A DNA stretch of 64,000 nucleotides from Welwitschia mirabilis (lineage: Eukaryota; Gnetophyta; Gnetopsida; Welwitschiales). A program made the translations under genes and the position numbers. Location: assembly GCA_051453625.1 (NCBI GenBank), contig JBOZIK010000001.1:132082522-132146521 (forward strand), read 5' to 3'. The notes below the pieces were generated by a model, which worked only from the letters and a program-made list of their open reading frames with translations, searched no databases and was not told the DNA's origin. Numbering within the stretch: the first letter of the stretch is position 1; the number at the start of each line of letters is the position of its first letter. Below are positions 11,222 through 24,173 of this stretch, one piece after another.

Positions 11222-11730
11222 TGTTGGTAAAAACCTAGTTTTAGTAATTCCACTAATCAAATGTTATGTGTTTAATGTATAGATAGGAAAAATTGGAGAA
11301 CATTAAATTGTAAATAGGATTAAGCTAGTCAAACCTCAAAGTTTAAAGTATACAAAAGAGTTAGCTCAAAATTCATAAAGGACATATACAATTTACTAAA
11401 GACATTTGCTTATATGAAGATGTTAATGGTTAAGATGTCTACTATGTTAAAGATGTCTAGACTGAATTGGACTTCATCAGAGGGAAAGATGTCTATCATG
11501 TTAAAGATGTCTATACTAAACTAAAAAGTTCAAACACATGAAAGAGGTCTACCAAATTAAATACTTCTACACTATTTTAGCTACTGAAAGAAATATATAG
11601 AATTCAAGACATCTATTCTAAACTAAAAGAGGCAACAAAGACAAATTGTACTATGATGAATTATCTACATTCTAGGGAATTAGGCAAGTTTTACACAATG
11701 AATTCATAATCTCTAAGGATCAAAGATAAA
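11222..11730 (+). repeat. SIRE-type copia 5' LTR, left part
   Basis: Begins tgttggtaaaaacctagttt, the usual start of SIRE/Maximus LTRs. It contains repeated gatgtcta words at 11430-11520. It stops at 11730, where the giant LTR-A starts with tgtcatatccc. Related gatgtct/gacatct words reappear after 45260, so the LTR was split by an insertion. Total LTR length would be about 1.2 kb. Confidence 0.7.
11726..11730. other. Possible target duplication of the giant-LTR block, left copy (ataaa)
   Basis: ataaa before LTR-A compares with ataca at 45256-45260 after LTR-D. Four of five bases match, in AT-rich sequence, so this is modest support that LTR-A and LTR-D bound one insertion. Confidence 0.4.
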
Positions 11731-14700
11731 TGTCATATCCCATATTTTGTAAACCTTATTTACTTGAATATTAAGTATATTAAGCTTTTAGTTAAATAAT
11801 TAATTATCCTTATTTAATTTCCTTATTAAATAAGATGTCATTTTAAAATCATCCTTAGTTTGTAATCTTTATAATCTATCATGAAAATGATCAAAATTAT
11901 TTTAAAAGGGTTTTATGAGAAAATCTATCCAAACATTTAAAATTAGATGATCCCATTATGTGAGAAATTAAAATAACATGATAAAATTAATAAATAGAAA
12001 ATTTAAAGAATACATAATAATATATTTTGTATCCTATTTACTTATTTAAATTATTGGTAAATGTGATAGGTATACTATGATATGAATAAGTATTTTCTTG
12101 CTTGTGTTATGTTATTGATAGGGTCCGTGCATTTTGAAATAAATGAGTATTTAAACTAGTACATGCATCCTTATCTAGAATAAAGAATGATAAATGAGTA
12201 GATTTACTCTACCATGACTTTTATGTTCTTTAGATGCGTAAGGGCACTTGGTTCATAGAATACTCATTGCTTTATTCATTTGAATTGAAGAGTATATCTC
12301 ATTATGCCACATGATAATTTTGAGGTTTGTGCATTCATTCTTTCTATGCATATCTTAAATGAATTAGACTTACTTGTCAGTTTATGAAGGATTAAAAAGG
12401 GCTAGCATAAAGAATGATGTATGTAAATAACCTTACTAATTAAATCAAGAGGATTACTCATCCTAGTTAGGTGCATGAGTCATAAATATAATCTTATTTT
12501 GTACTATAATATCACTTATTACTCATCTCACTTATTAATGCTAAATCATGTGATTTTATTATCTTGAGCTATGTGCTATTGTTTATCTATATATAGAGAT
12601 CTTAGAGCTAAGAAACTCTTAAGCTTGTATCTTCATTAATATTTAATTATGAAGGTCTTACTAATATTCCCAAGTAAGCTCTTTACTTATATTATCCATA
12701 TGATTTCTTTTTTCATTGAAATAAAGTGATATTTTATTAATAAATTATTTACTACTTTTATGTAATTATGTTATAAAATATTATTCTCTCCCATTGGCTC
12801 CTACCAATATGTTATAATGAGATATGAGAGGTCTCTTGTACTTGATAATGGAGGATTACTAATGGATGATTATGGCTAAGTAATTAGGGGATTTACTATT
12901 TAAAAAAATAGAAAACAAAAAATTGGATACCGATGTTTATTTTATTATTATATTTTTTATGTACTATGCATTAGAACCATCTTAATAGGGGCAAAGTCTA
13001 ATCCTCAAAAATCTCTTTAAACCAATACTCTTCTATTGAAAATCTCAAGGCTCATAGTTAATAGCTCTCTTTAAATTGATTCGATTTTCTTTCTATAATA
13101 ATTTTTATTTCTAAAATTGATTTTCCTTTTTATAAGTAATTAGTTAGTATATCCATTATTTTAATGCTCTAAGTTATTATTTAACTAGTTATAAAAACTT
13201 TATCATATTTTTATTATGGTGAAAATTCATATCTTTTAATTACTAAGTATAAATTAGTGAAAAACTTTTCATAAATCTACAATTTTGTTATTAACATGAA
13301 AAATGTTATTTCTTATTATGGATAATTATCTTTTAAAAAATTATTTATTAAAATATATTAGAAAATAAATGCATAAAATAGTAAGCAAGTAATTTATATT
13401 TTTGTATCTATCTATTAATACATTTATAAATTTGGGTATCCTAAGTTGTATAAAATTGAATAATATTTCTAACTGAAAGTTATGGTCATTTTAGTGTAGC
13501 ATGATAGGACTATAATTGTAGAAAATTTGATAGTTTTTATCCTTAAATGATGACATTATAAATATTATTTTTAGAATTATAAAATAGTTTAAGTTACAAT
13601 CTAATAATCCTATTATGTATTTAATTTCTAAAAAAAACTACCTTCATTCATTTATTGACTTTATAAATAATTAATCATTAAATTTTAATTATGATCTCTC
13701 GTTAGAGCTCAAAAATGTTATAATCAATGTTTAAAGTTATAGAAACATTATTACACAAAATTTTATAGAAAAATTAAATATATGTAAGATAAGTTTCTAT
13801 CAGTAAATTTAAGTTAAATTACCTATAACTAGTATTTATCTGTAGAAATACCTCTTCTACCCTTTTTCTTTCACTCACTTTTGAAGGTGCATGCCCATAA
13901 TAGTTTTCATCTTTGTAGTTTAAGTAACATAAATAGTCTCAGGCTTGTTAGTTATTTTTATTGACTTATAATATAGCCATATGAGATCTTAAATAAATAA
14001 TTATATCTTAACAATTATGCTTGAGCTATATGCTTTTTTTACCTCTTTGTTTGTACCGATCCATAGAGATTATCATATGTACATTGAAGAAATGTTTCTA
14101 GGACTTGGCATAGATTTAGGTGTGTTTTAGTTTCTTTAAGTATATTATTAAGATTTTATGTGATACATTTTGAATATTTTTATTATTACTGAAACAAAAA
14201 AAGGAATATTTCCTTTATTTAGATAGAAAAGAAAAGAATATTTCCTTTATTCAGGTTTTTACTATTATAACATTAAACATAGAAATGTTCTTGTATGCTT
14301 GCTTTCTTTTTATGATTGTTTCTATAAAATTGACTAAATAATGATTAGAATTATTATAACTAGGTAACTAATTTATTAAATATCTACATTAATTATAATT
14401 ATTTACATGCATTTATGTGGTGTATTTATAGAACAAAATTAAATCAAAATAATTCTAATAATGTTCATTCCCACACTTGGATTTTATCATCAAGATGAGT
14501 TGCATTGTATTTTTTTAATAATACATTTCTAGAATTAGATTTAATCATTACTCTCTTGTCCTACCCATGTATGAATTTACTTCAACTTAATATCTTAAGC
14601 CTTTAGTATTTATGAATCATGTTACACCATTTGAAGTTGTTTTAAGGAAGTGGAGGTCATTTATAAGCATGCATTTGTCTCGTGTACTATTTATCACCTA

Positions 14701-15205
14701 TATTGGGAGTATGTTAAGGTGAAGTGAAAGCCTATGAAGTTGAGTCTAGCTATGTTTGCATAGTTTAAAACATGAAGTAGAATCAACTTATGTTTAAATG
14801 ATGGGTAGATATCGAGTTGGAATGCCATTAATTTGAGTTGCAACCTCATGTTATACTAGTTAGGTATTATCTTTAAAATTTATTCATGTATGTTGATAAC
14901 AAGTTTACATCTCTTCAACTATAAATGAAATATATATGTAATAAAAAACTTGAAAAAAATATAGGACACAAACTTATAACATTACTATTATGTATAAACT
15001 AAAATAACCTAGAAATTAACTATAGCTAAATATATAATATTAATATGATGTGTCTTTCTTAGAATATAGAAATTCTAGTAAAGGAGTAAGTAGAATTTAG
15101 TTCTAGATTTGATTGTGTCTATTAGGTAAAAATATTAAATAATAAAGGAAGAGGGAAAAAACATATATAGTGCTTAATTAGGGTAAGAGTAAAGAGGGCG
15201 TCATA
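11731..15205 (+). repeat. Giant chromovirus LTR, copy A
   Basis: A 3475-base LTR starting tgtcatatcccata and ending ggcgtcata (ancestral gtcaca as in copy D). A tRNA-Met-like primer site follows. Copies B, C and D share most of it at roughly 75-85 percent by eye. Copy A lacks a pyrimidine-rich segment present in B and C near their TATA boxes, and a segment near 13220 that B, C and D keep. Open frames inside it are short and not conserved. Confidence 0.82.
12586..12598 (+). promoter_or_regulatory. TATA box of giant LTR copy A
   Basis: tctatatatagag, conserved at 16004-16016 in copy B and near 29495-29507 in copy C. It lies about 860 bases into the LTR. Confidence 0.6.
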
Positions 15206-15509
15206 AATTGATATCAGAGCTCTAGGTTAAGTTAGATAATACTTGTGATAAGAACTTATAAATTTATAAGAATATAAATCCAATTACAATTTTACTAATC
15301 TTTTTTCTTAATAATTATAAAGTTACTAGTAATTATAACAACCTTAATTCCTTATATTCATAATAACCTTAGACTATGAGTAAAATTAATTATATCCTTG
15401 ATAATACTAGATTCCAAAATAACTTTAACTTCTAGATAAGCATGAATTTAATCATATATTTTAATACTCATAAATTATATTACACCTATAATTTTTCTAC
15501 TATTTAAAT
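15206..15509 (+). other. 5' leader of giant-LTR element A, cut by a gap
   Basis: About 300 bases of leader that match the leader after LTR-B (18756-19080). It ends in the N run, so the rest of this copy is not visible. Confidence 0.7.
15209..15220 (+). other. Primer binding site after LTR-A (tRNA-Met type)
   Basis: tgatatcagagc versus TGGTATCAGAGC, one transition. Spaced a few bases from the LTR end, as in other plant chromoviruses. Confidence 0.8.
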
Positions 15510-15609
15510 NNNNNNNNNNNNNNNNNNNNNNNNNNNNNNNNNNNNNNNNNNNNNNNNNNNNNNNNNNNNNNNNNNNNNNNNNNNNNNNNNNNNNNNNNNN
15601 NNNNNNNNN
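15510..15609. other. Assembly gap (100 N)
   Basis: The run of exactly 100 N is probably a placeholder of unknown size. Sequence resumes about 450 bases inside LTR-B. Confidence 0.95.
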
Positions 15610-18600
15610 AATGATAAATGAGTAGATTTACTCTACCATGACTTTTATGTTCTTAAGATGTGTAAAGGCACTTGGTTCATAGCATAATTATATCTTTATT
15701 CATTATAATTGAAGAGTATATCTTATTATGCCACATCTTAATTTTGGGATTTATATACTTATTCTTATGATGCATGTCTTAAATGAATAAAACTTACTTA
15801 TAAGTTTATGAAGGATTAAAAATTAGCTAACATGAAGAAATGGTGCATGTAGTTAACCTTGCTAATTAAATCAAGAAGATTACTCACTCTAGTTAGATGT
15901 ATGAGTTATAAATATGATCTATTTTATTACTCCAATGTCACTTATTACTCATCCTACTTATCCATGCTAAATCATGTAATCTTGAGCTACGTGCCTTTGT
16001 TTATCTATATATATACAGATCCTTTCCTCTTTTGTAAAGAGGAGGTACTTTCCTTTTGTTTCATACAAGTGCATTTCTTCTTTCCTTTCTCTTTCTTTTT
16101 TAATTTCTTTCATTATCTTGCTTGTGGAGCTTGAAACTTAAAAGCTTAGAGCTAATAAACTCTTAGGATTAGATCTTCATTAATCTTCAACCATCAATAT
16201 TTACTAATCTTTCTGAGTAAGATCTTTACTCTTATTACTCCTATGGTTTCTTTTTATATTAGAATGATGTAATATTTTATTAGAAAATTATTTATGACTT
16301 TTAGATAAATTATGTTATGAAATATTATTTACTCCCATTAACTCCCATCAAGACGTTATAGTGAAATATGAGGGGTCTCTTGTGATTGGTGTGATGAAGA
16401 ATTACTAATGTATGATTATAGCCAAGTAACTAGGGTGTTCACTATTTTCAAAAAAAATAAAAAATAAAAAAGAAATTGGAGTGCCCATATTATTTTAATA
16501 TTATATTTTTATCTATTATGCATTAGGATCATCTTATATGGGGCAAAGTATAATCCTCAAAAATCTCTTTAGGCTAGTACTCTTTTATAGATATTCCAAG
16601 GCTTATAGTAAATGGTTCTTTTTGAATTGATTTGATTTTATTTTTTATAATGATTTGAATTAGTAACTTAGTTAACATATTCTATAAGTAATTGGTTAGT
16701 ATATTCATTATTTTACTAATCTAAGTTATTGCTCAAGTAGTTGTAGAGGCTTTGTTATATTTTATTATTGCAAAAATTAAATTTCCAGAATAGAGGCATA
16801 GGATAAAGACATCATAAATTAGTAAATTTTTTTTTTGTAAGTCCAGAATGGTGTTATTAACATGAAAATGTAAAAATAGTAACTTTTCAAATGGGTAATT
16901 ATTTTTTAAAAAATATTTATTAAAATACATTAGAAATAAATGTAGAAAATAGTAAGCAAGTAATTTATGTTCCTGAATCTATCTATTAACTTGTCTACAA
17001 ACTTGAGCATCCTAAGTTGTAGAAAATTGAATAATATTTCTAAATCATCTTAAATCATTTAAAAACTCAAAGTATTTTAAAGTTATGATCATTTTAGTGT
17101 AATGTATTAGGATTGTAATTTTAAAAAATTTGACCATTTTTAGCCTTAAATCATAATATTAGAAATAATATTTTTAGAATTCCAAGATAGTTTAAACTAG
17201 GTTCTAAGAATCTTATTATGTATCTAGTTTCTGAGAAACATACTATTATAATTTATTTTTTGCTTCATAACTACTTATTAATTTTTAACTATGATATCTC
17301 CTTAGAGTTCAAAAATGTTATAATCAATGTTTAAAATTATATAAAAATTATTACAAAATTTTATGGGGAAATTAAGTATATAAAATATATTTCAATTATT
17401 AAATTTAAGTTAATTACCTATAAGTGATATTTATTTGTAGAAATACCTCTTTTATCCTTTTTCTTTAGCTTACTTTAAATGTGCATGCTTATCAGAGTTT
17501 TCACCTTTGTAGTTTAAGAAACATAGCTAGTTTCAAGCTTGTTATTTATTTGCTTTGACTTATAATATAGTCATTGAAATCTTGGATAGGTATTTATATC
17601 TTAATAATTATGCTTGAGCTATACTTTCTTTTGTTTACCTTCTTTGCACTAGTTCATGGAGATCGTCATATGAGCATGTAAGAATGTTTCTAGGATTGGA
17701 ATAGCTCCAAGTATGTTTTAGTTTCATAAGTATATTATTAAGATGTTAGTTAATGCATTTAAATATTTTTATTGTTATTGAAATAAAAAGAAAATAATAT
17801 TTCCTTTATCTAAGCTTTTATTATTATAACCTTGAAAATAAAAGTTTCTTGTATGTTTGCTTTATTTTTATGGTTGTTTTTATAAAATAAATCAAATGAT
17901 AATTAGAATTATTATAACTAAGTAAATAATCCATTTAATATACGCATTAGTTAGAATTATTTGTATGCATTTATATGGTATATTTATTGAATAGGACCAA
18001 ATGAAGATAATTCTAAGAATGTTCATTCCCACACTTGAATTTCATCATCAAGGTGGATTGCATTACATTTTTTTACATAATACCCTTTTGAAAGTGGATT
18101 TGATCATCACTCTCTTATTCTACCCATGTATGAACTTACTCTGACTTAATATCTTAAGCCCTTAGTGTCAATGGATCATGTTGCATCATCCAGAGATGTT
18201 TCAAGGAAGCAGGGATTATTTGTAAGCATGTATTCACCTCATGTACCACCTATCACCTGTATTAGGGGTATATCAAGATGAAGGAGAAGCCTATAGAGTT
18301 GAGCCTAGCCATGTTTGTATAGTTTAAAACCTGAATTATAACCAACTCATATCCGAAGGATGACCAGATAATGAGTTGAAATGCAATTAATTAAAGTTGC
18401 AGTCTCTATTATCTTAGTTAAGTATTATCCTTAAAATTTATCCATGTATGTTGATAAAATGTTTACATCTTCTTAACTATTCATAACATATCTTTTATGT
18501 GATGTAAATCTAAGAGGAAATGGAGGACACAAGATTATAACATCGCTATTGTTTGTAAACCAACATAATTTAGAAATTGATTATAGGTAAATATATAATA

Positions 18601-18755
18601 TTAATATGATTTATCTTTCTTAGAATATAGAAATTCTAATAAAGGATTAAGGAGAATGTCTTAGGTTCTGCTATGGCAATTAGGTAATATTATCAAAAAA
18701 GACAAAAGAGAAAAAAATAGTGATTAATTAGGATAAGAGAAGAGAAGGTGTCATA
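15610..18755 (+). repeat. Giant chromovirus LTR, copy B (5' end lost in gap)
   Basis: Resumes at the point matching 12186 of copy A and ends ggtgtcata. It keeps a TATA-like tctatatatatac at 16004-16016, then a pyrimidine-rich tract at 16020-16115 that is missing from copy A. Confidence 0.82.
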
Positions 18756-19765
18756 AATTGGTATTAGAGCTTTAGGTTAACTTAAATAATACTTATGTTA
18801 ATTAATTATAAATTTATAAGAATATAAATCCAATTATATTTTTAACAACCTTTCTCCTTAATAATTATAAAGTTAGTTGTAACCATAATAGCCTTAATTA
18901 TTAATAGCTATAAAGTTGGTGATATCCCTAATAATCTTAAACCATGAGTAAAATCAAATTTATCCTTGATAATACTAGATTCCAAGAAAGCTTTAACTCT
19001 TAAATAATCATGAATTTAATCATATCTTCTAATAGTCATGAATTATATTATCCTTATAATTTTCCTACTCTCTAAATATATACCAAATTACATTTATGTT
19101 AATTCCAATAAATATAATGATTACACTAATCATAATCTTAGTACCTTAATAATCTTAGAAGTTGATTATATTTGTGATAGTTCTAAAGTATTCACAAGGT
19201 TAATTGTAATCCCAACCCCCTAGATGATTATCATGCTAATCATATTTATGATAATTCTAAATCTACAAACAAACCAAGAAGGATGATGAATTTAAGTCAT
19301 TATATACTTTATTACCTTATAGCTATAAATGATTATCATTTAGAAGAATTCCAATTATCTTAAGAATTTAGCACAAGGACCTTATATGATTTCTTAATAT
19401 CAGATCCATATTTTTACTTTTCTTATAAAATTTTCAAAGATTATGTTTAATGAAATATTTAGAAAAGATTGAATTATTTTAAAACCTTCAATTGACATAA
19501 ATATTATGTTCTTGAGATGCTATCATATTAAATTGTAAGTTTAAGTACCTTTTGATTGGAATATTGCATATAAAATTCAAATGTTCTTGTGGTGGTAATG
19601 ATTTCTTTTATTTACTTATGCACTTATTAGAAATTATGCTTAATTAAATGCATATTTTGAAGGCTTGTTATTTATCTTTTCCCTCATTATTATAATTAAA
19701 TGTGAAGCATTACTTTTCATATTATTAAAGCACCTGGTCACTAGGCAATACTTTATGAGACATTA
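18756..19765 (+). other. 5' leader of giant-LTR element B
   Basis: The first ~325 bases align with the leader after LTR-A. The rest (to 19765) is AT-rich with repeated aataaccttag/aattataaagt words and no domain. It is cut by the start of LTR-F. Confidence 0.6.
18759..18770 (+). other. Primer binding site after LTR-B (tRNA-Met type)
   Basis: tggtattagagc, one transition from TGGTATCAGAGC. Confidence 0.85.
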
Positions 19766-20310
19766 TGTAACCCCTCTTAATTGTTGCCTCATGTTGTATC
19801 CTTTCATATTCTTGAGTCTTGTCATCTTATACATGTTATATCACTTTAAATAGAGTCCTTCCTTCCATAAGTCTAGTTTATTTTTCAAAACAATCTTGCC
19901 TTTAAATCTTGAAGCTTAGGAGGTCTTGCAGATCTGAAAACTTAGAAGGTCTTTGAATAGCGAACATATATGGGTATGGTTCTATACTTTTATGCTTCTT
20001 TATTGATCCTTTCTTATGCATCCCATTATTGAGATTGTCATGTTTATATTCATGTAAGTCGAATGTTATATCATATGATGATTAATAAGATGAATTTTGT
20101 TTTGATACATGTCTTATCTCCATTTATCCTTTTGCTTGATATTTTAACATTATCTATTCTTGGTATGAGATGATAGCTCATGATTAATCCTTATCATATT
20201 TATCTTTTCATCATGCTATTAAAAGCTATGTTTTTGAGTTAATATCTTGTGGCCAAAACTTATCTTAGTTTCTTGACGTCGTTATGTTTGAACTTATGGT
20301 TATGGATTTC

Positions 20311-20547
20311 CACAGATTGCCAAATAAGACTGTGGGCTTCACAGATCACTAAATGAGGTAGTGAAGTGAGAATCCCACAGATCGCCGAATGAGGTAATAG
20401 AAATATTAGATTTACCATGGATCACCGAATGAGGCAGTGGGCTTTAAAGATCACTAAATGAGTAGTGAATTTAAATATTATATGAGAATCATAGATTTCC
20501 AAATGAGGTAGTGGAATTTACAGATCACCGAACGAGGCAGTGAAGTG
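20311..20547 (+). repeat. Irregular minisatellite, CAGATCRCCGAATGAGGCAGTG unit
   Basis: Seven copies of a ~22-base core (starting near 20312, 20342, 20378, 20418, 20448, 20492 and 20520), separated by variable 5-25 base linkers such as ggcttta and aagtgagaat. Changes between copies are mainly C/T and G/A. Confidence 0.85.
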
Positions 20548-21840
20548 ATTGAGATATTTTATTATATATAATATTCTCGTTCATAACCATAAGATTGGTG
20601 TCTGTATTATATTTTATTTCTCTTAAAGTATTTATTTGTCTTTCTTGTTTTAACTCTTGAAATTCCTTACTAAATTACCTCTTCTTGCCTGGATGATACT
20701 GGGGGCTATGAGATTTTCAAAGTTATCATTCCATACTTTTGTGTGATAGGTAAAAATTCTAGAGTAAATGCTAAAGTGGGCATATGGATGTGGAGGGTCT
20801 TTGATCCAGTGTTTATGAAAAATCTTGCTGAATAGTTGAGATTCTTATTTATTACAATACTTAATGTCATATGCCTGAGTTTCATGAGAATGCAATATGT
20901 ATTTATGCTCAATGCTCTTTAGTTGTGATGAGAGATAAACACCATTATGTTATATGTATGATCTAAATTTTATGAAGTCTACTTTGAGGATTTATACTAT
21001 ATTGAATAATGGATATTTTCCTTGAAGATTCTTACAATGAAACATGAAAATTTGAGTACATTTTCTTTATGCATTTATTGAGGAACTCTGTTCGGAATCT
21101 CAAAGCTTTGGTTGTGTATGATACCTTGAAAATGCATGGAATGGTAATTTGAAATATCTTTCCTTGAAATATCTTTTTTCTTATTAAAAATGCGTGAAGC
21201 TAAAAATTTATTTTATGCATTAGTTACCAAATTTTCTTGAAAACGTATAGTCTATTTGTGAGTGTTAAATATTGGTATCATGTCTTGATTGTAGTAATAA
21301 TATGTATTTAATATTATTGATTTAACAAGTAAGAGACATGAGTTTCCCTCCTATCATTTAATTATTTTTGCATTAAATAAATCTATTAAGGAGTGTTAGT
21401 AATTAATTAAGCACTAACTTAATTGAATAAGTTTTAGAGAGCATTAAAAATTATTTAATAAATGTTATAAATAAATATGCTGAGGGGCATTAATTTGAGG
21501 GACAATTCATTTTAGGCAAAAATTACTGCAGCTATCTCTTGAAATCTTTAGTCTGAATGTGAAATTAATCTTCATTTATTTATAATAAATTTTTAAGAAA
21601 AAGGGCATCTAATTCTCTCCTACTTCTTAAATTCTATCATAAATAGGCTTGATGAGAGACGATAATAAATGTTAAAAATTATTAAAATTTTATAGGTAAA
21701 GAGTATTAGTAACTAATTAAATATTATCATAATTATATATGAAGAGAAATCTTAATTATTTCAATATTATTAGAGTTTCTTGGGAGAACATTCGAGTCAA
21801 GTAAATTAAATAAAGACTTATTTGAAAAATAGTCTAGCAA

Positions 21841-21912
21841 GCCCGTCGAGAATCAAACCGCTAGCCTATCACTCAGCGCCAATGATCATTACAATTAAAC
21901 CATTAGCCATTT
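21841..21912 (-). repeat. tRNA-like SINE head (antisense)
   Basis: On the minus strand there is a box A-like tggctaatggttta (21909-21896) and a box B-like gcggtttgattctc (21861-21848), about 45 bases apart. This is the Pol III promoter layout of tRNA-derived SINEs. No cloverleaf can be folded cleanly, so it is not a working tRNA. Confidence 0.5.
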
Positions 21913-23024
21913 TCTGATAATAGGCCATTTTACCCAAAGATCACATCTATTCATTATAGTTTATTCATGACCATTCGTTAGTTGAGCGAGTGTTTTCTAC
22001 ATGTGGAAGAGAAACAACTGTGAGTAAAATGCACTTGCATAGTGAAGGCTAACACTGTGTCCTGCCTTTCATCCAAATTTGTAATGCTAATAGCTTAATA
22101 TATGTGATAATCTCTAAAATTAAATGGATAATTAAGATATCAAATTGTACGTAAAACATTTTAATTACAGGCAAAATGTTTTAGAATGTAGGCAAATGTT
22201 TCAGATCTTGAGACAGCTAGAATGAAGTATTCCTACAAATCAAATACAATGGATTGAAATTGATCAAATGAAGGAAATTTAGGCAAATAAATGAGGTGTT
22301 AATTAGGAGTGTAGAAAAATAAAAATGACTCTATAGTTCTTGAATCCAAGTGCATTCATAAAACCATAACACTTTTCATTCTTAAATTTACCCTTTTCTC
22401 TCTCTTTGTAAAATGGTTTCATCTAATTGAAAGTAAGGCTCTAAACAACATTACATCTCTTATTTCTTCCTTGATTCTCTTACTTTTAATCCTTTTTTAC
22501 CTCTTTACCTTTCATTTTTCATGCCCCCTTTTAGTGCTATTCTGTGTTTTCTAATGTTTATTTATTAGAATTAATATTTTGTTATGTTCCTTCACTTTTC
22601 CTTTATTTTCATCCATGCAACCAATAGTATTTATCTCCAAGCACCAGTATGATGTCTTCTAAAGTTGCATCTCTTTCCAAATGCTAGCAATCCTTTGATC
22701 CATGTTTCCTATTAGATCACGTTACATTCCTCTGATATCTCACATTACATTCCTTTTTTTAGATCTCGTTCTACAATCGTATTTCATTAAGACATTCCAT
22801 GTTTCTCTTTTTCTCTTGGATGTTTATACAATGTTACTTACAAGAAATAATTATTTTCTTTGATCAATCAACTCCATACTTCTGTTCACAGTGTTTCTCA
22901 CTTGTGTTTCCAATTGATGCATCTACTACACTTGTTAAATTTGTATTTTCTAAACATTTTTTTTTATAAGTATAGTTACAGTTCCTTCCTTATCATTGTT
23001 TCTAAATCAAAGGTTCTTCAAATA

Positions 23025-23285
23025 AGTTAGATAGTGTAATTGGTCAAGAGGCAATCTTCCTAAAGGGTGGTCCTAGGTTCAACTCCCTAAAAAGATGCAA
23101 AGGTCATTATTTTTGAAATAAAATATTTTTGTGATTCATATAGCCCTTGACTACCAACTAATTCAACATCAATCTATAATTAAGTTAGTTATGATTATAA
23201 GGATGGTATTAGTTAAAAGTTGGGATCCAATTGCTTATAATATTATAGCTTGGATCTTCCTTTAACTTATCTTAAAAAAGAAAAC
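23025..23285 (+). repeat. tRNA-derived SINE
   Basis: Box A-like tagtgtaattggtc (23032-23045) and box B-like aggttcaactccc (23075-23087) are followed by an AT-rich body and a short A-rich tail near 23272. It sits inside LTR-F. Body boundaries are approximate. Confidence 0.6.
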
Positions 23286-23767
23286 ACTGCCTAATAAAAT
23301 ACTATCTTCCTTAATCTCCTTACTCTTACGAGTGTATACATAAGTATCATATGAAATTGATTTAGTTAAATATAAATTATCCATATAAATATATATGTAC
23401 TTTAACCTTAATATAATTAAATATATGAGTAATTTATTTAGTCTTATGGTTGAGCATTATGTTTTAGTTTTAGCTTAAAGTAAATGTCAATGTCAACCCT
23501 CCTTCTTATCATATCATTTCTTTAACCATTTGATCTGTGATACTCTGCTCATTATTTAGTAGATTGCATTTTTAATATGAATGTATTAGAATATGTATGA
23601 AATGTGACCTAGTGCACTTTAGTTATATTGGGTAATGTCCTCCTCCTTGGTTCTTATTTCTCCAATTATTAAGATAATCTTAAGTCTTATTTCTACATAA
23701 GATTTCAATTAGAAAAAAATAAGACTTGCTTTATTTTCAACTATACAAATTTTTTTAGGGTGTTACA

Positions 23768-24173
23768 TTTATTTATCAGAGTATCAGAGTGAGTTTTAAA
23801 GCTTTCAACATTAGAAATTTAGGGGTTTACACTTAAAGAGCTTAACTTTTGCAAAAAGTATAAATACATATTTAATACCTTATAAATAGGTACTCTTAAA
23901 AATAAACAAATCTCTAACTAATCTATTCATTCTAAATTATATGGTTACATAACTTTATAGTAAAAGCCCATATTCATAACTTGTAAATCTTATCTATTAA
24001 AAATAAAGAAAGGAGATAAACTTGAGTATGTACTTTAAGATATAAATAAGGATTCATCACATCATAATAATCATATCATTTCTAAGGTTATAAAAATATT
24101 TCTAACTTTAACCTTTAATAACATCTATCCTATTTCCAAATATTTTCTCATCAAAATTTTCCCTTCTTTTAGA
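23768..24173 (+). other. Chromovirus 5' leader before gag
   Basis: About 400 bases, the usual leader length for this group. It does not resemble the leaders after LTR-A or LTR-B. Confidence 0.55.
23779..23793 (+). other. Primer binding site after LTR-F (tRNA-Met type)
   Basis: aggtatcagagcgag-like: observed gagtatcagagtgag, matching TGGTATCAGAGCGAG except at three positions. It sits 11 bases after LTR-F. Confidence 0.65.

Larger units (their letters stand above)
19766..23767 (+). repeat. LTR-F, a second kind of chromovirus LTR (~4.0 kb)
   Basis: Starts tgtaacccct and ends agggtgttaca, so the termini TGTAAC and GTTACA are a perfect 6-base inverted repeat. A TATA-like ttaaatagag lies near 19846. 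A tRNA-Met-like primer site follows the right end, which shows it is a 5' LTR rather than a solo LTR. The sequence is unlike the A-D giant LTRs. The left limit rests only on the terminal match, so it is less sure than the right one. It contains a minisatellite and two tRNA-like SINE heads. No matching 3' LTR is found in the window. Confidence 0.6.

Noticed and set aside
15859-16134. 91-codon frame in LTR-B
   Set aside because: Not open in LTR-A, -C or -D; chance frame in a pyrimidine-rich LTR.
20311-20547. CRISPR-like array
   Set aside because: Units and linkers are irregular, the context is a plant LTR, and there are no cas genes.
23025-23100. Functional tRNA gene
   Set aside because: Boxes A and B are present but acceptor and anticodon stems do not pair; fits a SINE head.
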